DNA from: Gammaproteobacteria bacterium
GTDB lineage: Bacteria; Pseudomonadota; Gammaproteobacteria; CAISUE01
Reading direction: 5' to 3'
Length of the DNA stretch: 11,402 bases
NCBI GenBank assembly: GCA_947378515.1
Contig: CANCKG010000008.1
Span: forward strand, 1 to 11,402
Every line of letters starts with the position of its first letter. Positions within the stretch are counted from its first letter, which is position 1. Below, one piece after another: positions 6,631 to 11,402 of the stretch. A program made the translations under genes and the position numbers. The notes beneath the pieces were generated by a model. It saw nothing but the letters and a program-made list of their open reading frames with translations. It made no database searches and had not been told where the DNA came from.

Positions 6631-8073
6631 GCCACCTAAGGATTGAAACAAAGCAGCGGTATCAGAATAACGCGCCGCTTCGGCGACGATCTGATTTAAT
6701 TTGGCTTGTTGATAAGCTTCCTTAGCGTTTAAAACAGTCAAATAACTGACGCCACCCAAGCGGTATTGTTTCTGGGTGATAGTTAAGGTTTCACAATTAC
6801 TATTAAGTGCTTGTTGTTGGGCTTGTAATAATTGCGCATCAGTTTGTAGCGCTTCTAAACTATCTGAGACATTTTGGAATGCTTGTAGGACAGTTTGTTG
6901 ATAATTACCCACCGCTTCCGTGTAAGCGGCTTTTTGCGCGCGAAGTGTGGCGCGTAATGCCCCACCATTAAAAACGGGTTGTAATAATTGGCCGCCGAAA
7001 CTCCAGATGCCCGTGGTGCCATCAAACAGATTATTGCTGTGATTACTGGAATTACCATAGCTACCCGTTAAGGTGATTTGTGGTAATAAATTAGCAGTTG
7101 CGATGCCAATATTGGCCGAAGCGATATGCAATTGCGCTTGCGACGCTAAGATATCGGGCCGCTGTTTAACTAATTGGGATGGCAGCGTGACTGGTAATGT
7201 CGTGGGTAGCGTCAGGTTTTCCAGCGAGATGCCAATGTCAGTCATGTCCGATGGAAAGGCGCCGATATACACGGCGAGTGAATTAATCGCTTGATTGAGT
7301 GAATTTTGTAGCGGCGGCAATAATGCACGGTTTTGGGCGAGTAAGTTCTCTTGCGTTAATGCACTGGTATGCGCTGCCCCACCAAGCGCCACTTGTTGTT
7401 CGATGATGCTAAGGTTTTCTTGTTCGGCTTGTATTAACGTGTTAACGGTAGCAATTTGGGCTTGATAGGACGCTATTGAAATCGCGGTAGTGACGATATT
7501 TGCAGTTAAGCTTAAATAGGAGGCGGCGAGCTGGTAGCGTTCATAATCCACTTGGGCTTTACTGGCTTCATTAACACGTGCGACACCAAGAGATAAGGTA
7601 TAGGAAACATTGACTGACGTATTGTATAGGTTATACAAATCGCTAGGACTGCTATTGTTTTGCGCAGTGGCGTTGGTTTGTTCGCGGGTTGCTCCTCCAC
7701 CGACAGTGACCGATGGCGCATAAGCGGTGCCTGATTGAGATCGATACGTTTCTTTGGCATTTAACAGCGTAGCTTGAGCTGCCGCTAAACTAGGGCTATG
7801 GGCTAAGCCACGTTTAATTAACGTATCCAGAGCTGGGCTATGGTAAAGCGCCCACCATTCAGCGGGTAGCGTTTGCTTTTCATCAAAGACTTGGACTTTA
7901 CCCGCATTGCCTGGGTCATCGGTATCGACGGTAGGCGTCAGAGGTGTAGCCGTATAACTTTTAACCGCGGGGGCATTCGGTACTTTAAAATTAGGGCCAA
8001 CACAGCCAGTAAGTATGAAACTCGTCAGTGGCAAGATCCACCAGCGATGCTGTTTTTTAAGCGAAAAAGGCAT
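6598..8073 (-). CDS. Outer-membrane efflux channel lipoprotein (NodT/OprM family)
   Basis: This is the outer-membrane exit duct of the tripartite pump, expected to act as a trimer with a beta-barrel and a periplasmic alpha-helical tunnel. It has 491 residues, usual for the family. The signal peptide ends in a lipobox, LTGC, with Cys24 as the predicted lipid-modified residue, followed by VGPNFKVP as is common in NodT-type proteins. Two outer-membrane efflux repeats follow: residues about 76-275 (PALDTLIKRGL, then the helical Ala/Gln-rich part) and about 299-478 (LVKQRPDILASQAQL, and QYRLGGVSYLTVLNA). The family-typical end LGGGW falls at 479-483. Eight further residues, ESGEFKNH, are unusual and are encoded by the structured repeat at 6582-6630. 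The gene starts 53 bases after pump A stops, with AGGA ten bases before the ATG at 8073, so co-transcription with pump A is likely. Confidence 0.94.
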   Translation of the reverse strand: MPFSLKKQHRWWILPLTSFILTGCVGPNFKVPNAPAVKSYTATPLTPTVDTDDPGNAGKVQVFDEKQTLPAEWWALYHSPALDTLIKRGLAHSPSLAAAQATLLNAKETYRSQSGTAYAPSVTVGGGATREQTNATAQNNSSPSDLYNLYNTSVNVSYTLSLGVARVNEASKAQVDYERYQLAASYLSLTANIVTTAISIASYQAQIATVNTLIQAEQENLSIIEQQVALGGAAHTSALTQENLLAQNRALLPPLQNSLNQAINSLAVYIGAFPSDMTDIGISLENLTLPTTLPVTLPSQLVKQRPDILASQAQLHIASANIGIATANLLPQITLTGSYGNSSNHSNNLFDGTTGIWSFGGQLLQPVFNGGALRATLRAQKAAYTEAVGNYQQTVLQAFQNVSDSLEALQTDAQLLQAQQQALNSNCETLTITQKQYRLGGVSYLTVLNAKEAYQQAKLNQIVAEAARYSDTAALFQSLGGGWESGEFKNH

Positions 8074-8083
8074 GAACTAACAA

Positions 8084-8087
8084 TCCT
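8084..8087 (-). promoter_or_regulatory. Ribosome binding site of the channel gene
   Basis: AGGA on the - strand lies ten bases before the ATG at 8073. That start also gives a complete lipoprotein signal peptide with a positively charged N-terminus. Confidence 0.5.
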
Positions 8088-8126
8088 GTGTAATGATCCG
8101 TATGGGCGTACATGCAAGCATGGTGA

Positions 8127-11100
8127 TTATAGCGTAGATTCGCTCAGTGATTGATCGTGACTGTGGTCTTTGGCTAATAATAAATACATCGCTGGTACGA
8201 CAAAAAAAGTAAAGACCGTACCAATGGAAATTCCCGTTGCGATGACTAAGCCTAAATTATAACGGCTGATCGCCCCGGCTCCGGTCGCAATGATCAACGG
8301 TACTACGCCAAACACCATCGCCGATGTAGTCATTAAAATGGGTCTAAAGCGCGTGACAGCCGCTAATTCAATTGCTTCACGCTTGCTCTTGCCTTCGGCT
8401 TGTGCGTCATTGGCGAATTGGACCATCAAAATGCCATGCTTGCTGATTAAGCCAATCAGGGTCACTAAACCCACTTCAGTATAGATATTTAAATTAGCGC
8501 CACCGACGCCGAGACTGACAAATAACATCGCGCCACAAATCGACATCGGCACGCTGATTAACACGATAATCGGATCGCGAAAGCTATTAAATAAGGCCGC
8601 CAGTGCTAAGTAAATCGTGATCAATGCGAATAAAAAAGTTAGGATTAGTGAAGAGCCTTCGGTAATAAATTGCCGTGATTGGCCGCCATAATTGAGGCTA
8701 TAGCTGGCAGGTACGATAGCTTTAGCGATTTTTTGTAACGACAGTAGCGCATCACCTAGACCAATGCCAGGCGCTAATACGCCAGAAATGGTGGCTGAAT
8801 TCAATTGTTGGAAATGATTGATTGATTCAGGCGCGACACTGGGCTCTAAATGAAGAATGGTCGATAATGGGACTGAAGAGCCTGAACCCGTTGTAACATA
8901 GTAATTGAGTATTTGTTCATAGTTTAAGCGGCTAAAACGATCCATCTGTGAGATAACTTGATAGGATCGGCCCTCAAAATTAAAATAATTAACATAGTTT
9001 TCACTTAAAGACGCATTTAAAACGGAACTTAAGGTATTCATGGTGACCCCTAAAAGTGCGGCTTTATCGCGATCGACCACTAAAGCAACTTGTTGCTCAT
9101 CAATCTTTAAATCAGAATCAACATAGGTAAAGTTACCGGAAGCTTGCGCTTGGTTGACGATAGTCGTTGTAAGTCCATTTAACTCACTGAAAGGGGCGGT
9201 AGTGGTAATAACGAATTGCACCGGCAAACCTGAGCCACCCCCGGGTAAAGAAGCGGGTTGAAAAGCCGCAATCGCCGCGCCAGCGATTTGGTTTAAGTCA
9301 ACTTGGACTAAGGGTTGAATCTGGTTAGTACTAAATGAACGATCGTCCCACGGCTTTAACACCATGCCACTGACACCACTGTTTAAACCGCCGCTGCCAT
9401 TAAAGGCATAAGCATGCAGCAAGACATCTGGAAAAGCTTGAAAGGCTTGGTAAACTTGTGACGCAAAACGGGTGGTTTGTTCGAGCGGAGCATTTGGCGC
9501 GGCAGTGCTTTGGGTCAAAATCAAGCCTTGATCTTCTTGCGGTGCAAGTTCAGATTGCGAGGTGACAAATAAAAAATAAATGCTGATAAAAATGACTACC
9601 GCAAAGACAATCGTGACCGATAAAAAATTTAACGAATGATGGAGTGTCCGTTGATATTTTTCAGTCAGTTTGGTGAATTGTCGTTCAAAGCTAACTAAGA
9701 GAGAGTGTTGAGTCGCTGAGTGATCAACAGGCCGCAGATAGGTTGCACACATCATCGGCGATAGCGTCAGGGCGATGATGGCTGAAATGGTAACAGCCGC
9801 GGCTAATGTGAAAGCGAATTCAGTGAATAAAGTACCGGTTAAGCCACCCATGAAACCGATTGGCGCATACACTGCGATCAAGACTATCGTCATGGCAATG
9901 ATCGGATTCACTAATTCTCGAGCGCCAATAATGGCGGCATCCAGCGGCGTTTTGCCTAATTCGATATGACGCTGAATATTTTCGACCACAATGATCGCGT
10001 CATCAACCACTAAGCCGATCGCTAATACTAATGATAATAAGGTTAATAAATTAATCGAGTAGCCGAGTGCTAACATGCAAAAAAACGTGCCGATCAACGA
10101 TAACGGGATCGCGACAAAGTTGATACTAAGAGCGCGAATAGAGCCTAAAAAGAAAAAGATTACCACGGTGACGATGGCAAAGGCTTCCACTAAAGTTTTG
10201 ATTACATCTTTGATCGAGTTATGCACATAATCGGATGAATCGTAAACAATGGCGGCCGCCAGCCCTTGGGGTAGTTGTGCTTGAATATCGGGTAAGGCTT
10301 GTTTAACGACGGTTAAGACTTGCAATAAATTGGCAGAAGGTGTCAGTTGAATCGCGATATACACGGCAGGTTTACCATCAAATGTAGCACTGGCACTATA
10401 ATTTTGAGTGCCAAGGCTTACATCGGCAACATCACCTAAGCGAATAATGGCATTGTTGACGCTGGTGATGACTAATTGTTTGAATTGCTCAACCGTGGTG
10501 ACGGTAGTGTCGGCCGTTAAATTAACAATAAAGCTATTGCCATCGGTACGCCCCACGGCGGCGACAGAATTATTATTGTTTAAGGCTTGTGAGACGACTT
10601 CAGCGGTTAAATTATAAGCGGCTAATTTGATTGGATTCAACCAAGCGCGCAGGGCGTATTGACTACCACCGACGATTTGTGCTTGTTGGACACCGGCAAT
10701 AGCTTGCAATTTGGGTTGCACGACCCGCGTTAAATAATCGGTGATTTGATTGGTGGGTAATTGATCACTATAGAAACCAATATTCATCGCGGCAGTTGCT
10801 TGCCCAATAGCAATGCTGATAACGGGCGGTTGAGCATTGGGTGGTAGTTGGTTTAGCGTGGCATTGACTTGGGTATTGATTTGGGTGATGGCTTTATTGG
10901 GATCAAAGTTAAGCCTTAAGTTAGCTAAGATAGTGCTGGAGCCTTGGACACTGCTAGAGGTTAAATAATCGATGCCATCGGCTTGAGCGATAGCATTTTC
11001 TAAGGGCGTGGTGATAAAAGCGGCGATATCTTCAGAGCTCGCGCCGACATAAATCGTACTAATGGTAATTTGGGCGCTTTCAGTGTACGGGTATTGCAAT

Positions 11101-11204
11101 ACCGGCAACGAAAAAACGGCTTTTAAGCCGAGTGCTAAAATGACCAAACTGATCACAATTGCCCACACTGGCCGTTTAATGAAAATATCGGTGAACTGCT
11201 GCAT
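8127..11204 (-). CDS. RND (HAE-1 family) efflux pump, inner-membrane permease A
   Basis: This is a proton-driven multidrug exporter of the AcrB/MexI type and the first gene of the cluster. It has 1025 residues, with the usual twelve-helix, two-loop layout: TM1 at about 11-29, a periplasmic loop to about 331, TM2-6 at about 332-486, TM7 at about 528-548, a second loop to about 849, and TM8-12 ending near 1010. The proton-relay set is complete: Asp401-Asp402 in GLVVDDAIIVVEN, Lys922 in LISKHGIL, Arg952 and Thr959 in RFRPILMTT. The segment AFNGSGGLNSG (600-610), near the expected switch-loop region, is Gly/Ser-rich and lacks the Phe residues of AcrB's switch loop. It aligns with pump B almost without gaps; the ends differ (QSLSESTL here, VTT in pump B). 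The ATG at 11204 has AAAGGA eleven bases before it. No adaptor gene lies next to it on its upstream side within the window. The substrate is unknown. Confidence 0.95.
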   Translation of the reverse strand: MQQFTDIFIKRPVWAIVISLVILALGLKAVFSLPVLQYPYTESAQITISTIYVGASSEDIAAFITTPLENAIAQADGIDYLTSSSVQGSSTILANLRLNFDPNKAITQINTQVNATLNQLPPNAQPPVISIAIGQATAAMNIGFYSDQLPTNQITDYLTRVVQPKLQAIAGVQQAQIVGGSQYALRAWLNPIKLAAYNLTAEVVSQALNNNNSVAAVGRTDGNSFIVNLTADTTVTTVEQFKQLVITSVNNAIIRLGDVADVSLGTQNYSASATFDGKPAVYIAIQLTPSANLLQVLTVVKQALPDIQAQLPQGLAAAIVYDSSDYVHNSIKDVIKTLVEAFAIVTVVIFFFLGSIRALSINFVAIPLSLIGTFFCMLALGYSINLLTLLSLVLAIGLVVDDAIIVVENIQRHIELGKTPLDAAIIGARELVNPIIAMTIVLIAVYAPIGFMGGLTGTLFTEFAFTLAAAVTISAIIALTLSPMMCATYLRPVDHSATQHSLLVSFERQFTKLTEKYQRTLHHSLNFLSVTIVFAVVIFISIYFLFVTSQSELAPQEDQGLILTQSTAAPNAPLEQTTRFASQVYQAFQAFPDVLLHAYAFNGSGGLNSGVSGMVLKPWDDRSFSTNQIQPLVQVDLNQIAGAAIAAFQPASLPGGGSGLPVQFVITTTAPFSELNGLTTTIVNQAQASGNFTYVDSDLKIDEQQVALVVDRDKAALLGVTMNTLSSVLNASLSENYVNYFNFEGRSYQVISQMDRFSRLNYEQILNYYVTTGSGSSVPLSTILHLEPSVAPESINHFQQLNSATISGVLAPGIGLGDALLSLQKIAKAIVPASYSLNYGGQSRQFITEGSSLILTFLFALITIYLALAALFNSFRDPIIVLISVPMSICGAMLFVSLGVGGANLNIYTEVGLVTLIGLISKHGILMVQFANDAQAEGKSKREAIELAAVTRFRPILMTTSAMVFGVVPLIIATGAGAISRYNLGLVIATGISIGTVFTFFVVPAMYLLLAKDHSHDQSLSESTL

Positions 11205-11215
11205 GATAAACGCTA

Positions 11216-11221
11216 TCCTTT
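11216..11221 (-). promoter_or_regulatory. Ribosome binding site of pump A
   Basis: AAAGGA on the - strand is eleven bases before the ATG at 11204, a little far but the best purine run nearby. Confidence 0.5.
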
Positions 11222-11232
11222 GCTAAAACGGC

Positions 11233-11260
11233 ATTATGTTATAAAACCCTGAAGCCGCAA
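11233..11260 (-). promoter_or_regulatory. Possible sigma-70 promoter of the efflux cluster
   Basis: On the - strand TTGCGG (11255-11260) and CATAAT (11233-11238) are 16 bases apart, each at four or five of six consensus positions. This would start the message about 20-25 bases before the pump A ATG. A competing -10 box, TATACT (11262-11267), has no good -35 partner. The spacing is plausible, but AT-rich leaders often contain such matches. Confidence 0.3.
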
Positions 11261-11313
11261 CAGTATAACGCAATCGCTGGGGATAATTTAGACTTTAAAT
11301 GATTTTTCCGTGA

Positions 11314-11349
11314 ATATACCCATCGCACCTTAAGGTGCGATGGGTATAT
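11314..11349. repeat. 36-base perfect palindrome upstream of the efflux cluster
   Basis: ATATACCCATCGCACCTT (11314-11331) is followed directly by its exact reverse complement (11332-11349). It lies 110 bases before the pump A start codon and about 53 bases upstream of the candidate -35 box. As RNA it would form a strong stem (CCCATCGCACC/GGTGCGATGGG) with a TTAA loop. On the - strand the following bases (TATTCACGG) are not a T-run; on the + strand TATATTT follows. It could be the terminator of a gene beyond the right edge or an operator for a dimeric regulator. Confidence 0.8.
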
Positions 11350-11402
11350 ATTTAAAATAGAGCTATACTGCTCGCCATAGGCACACGTTAAATCATTAAC
11401 CT

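Noticed and set aside
11341..11369. Divergent + strand promoter (TATACT at 11364-11369)
   Set aside because: The -35 position (TGGGTA) matches poorly, and any gene it would serve lies outside the window.
11239..11400. Open - strand frame of about 53 codons entering from the right edge
   Set aside because: It runs through the perfect palindrome and the leader, has an odd Cys/Tyr-rich end, and would stop inside the candidate promoter. It looks like chance openness, though a gene tail from the right cannot be fully excluded.

Overview
The window looks like a gammaproteobacterial chromosome of moderate-to-low GC. A Legionellales-like host (Legionella, Coxiella, Aquicella or Berkiella relatives) would fit the codon use, the repeat-rich intergenic DNA and the large orphan protein at the left edge. 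That placement is an inference from general character, not from a marker gene.

Layout. (1) 2-1753, + strand: the 3' part of a large protein of unknown function. Its reading frame is open to the left edge, so the N-terminus lies outside the window. (2) 1754-2081: a convergent intergenic region of 328 bases with no gene. It holds two near-identical 58-base repeats, a perfect 14-bp-stem hairpin and a second hairpin that may terminate the left gene. (3) 2082-11204, - strand: an apparent four-gene cluster for a tripartite RND (HAE-1 family) drug/proton antiport efflux system. Read in the direction of transcription it is RND pump A (8127-11204), NodT/OprM-type outer-membrane channel lipoprotein (6598-8073), periplasmic adaptor (5249-6418) and RND pump B (2082-5156). 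(4) 11205-11402: a leader with a possible promoter and a 36-bp perfect palindrome.

How the genes work together. The two pumps are close paralogues with intact proton-relay residues. The channel and the adaptor are present once each, so both pumps probably share one adaptor and one exit duct. They could do so as alternative homotrimers or as a mixed trimer of the MdtB/MdtC kind. The order RND-OMF-MFP-RND is unusual, because most clusters run MFP-RND-(OMF). No regulator gene is visible.

The most unusual non-coding structure is between the channel and adaptor genes. Two tandem hairpins share the same architecture and differ by compensatory base pairs, and one of them encodes the last residues of the channel protein. 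I see no CRISPR array, tRNA, rRNA, transposase, phage or toxin-antitoxin gene. Apart from the repeats and the gene order, the window is an ordinary efflux locus next to one uncharacterised gene.
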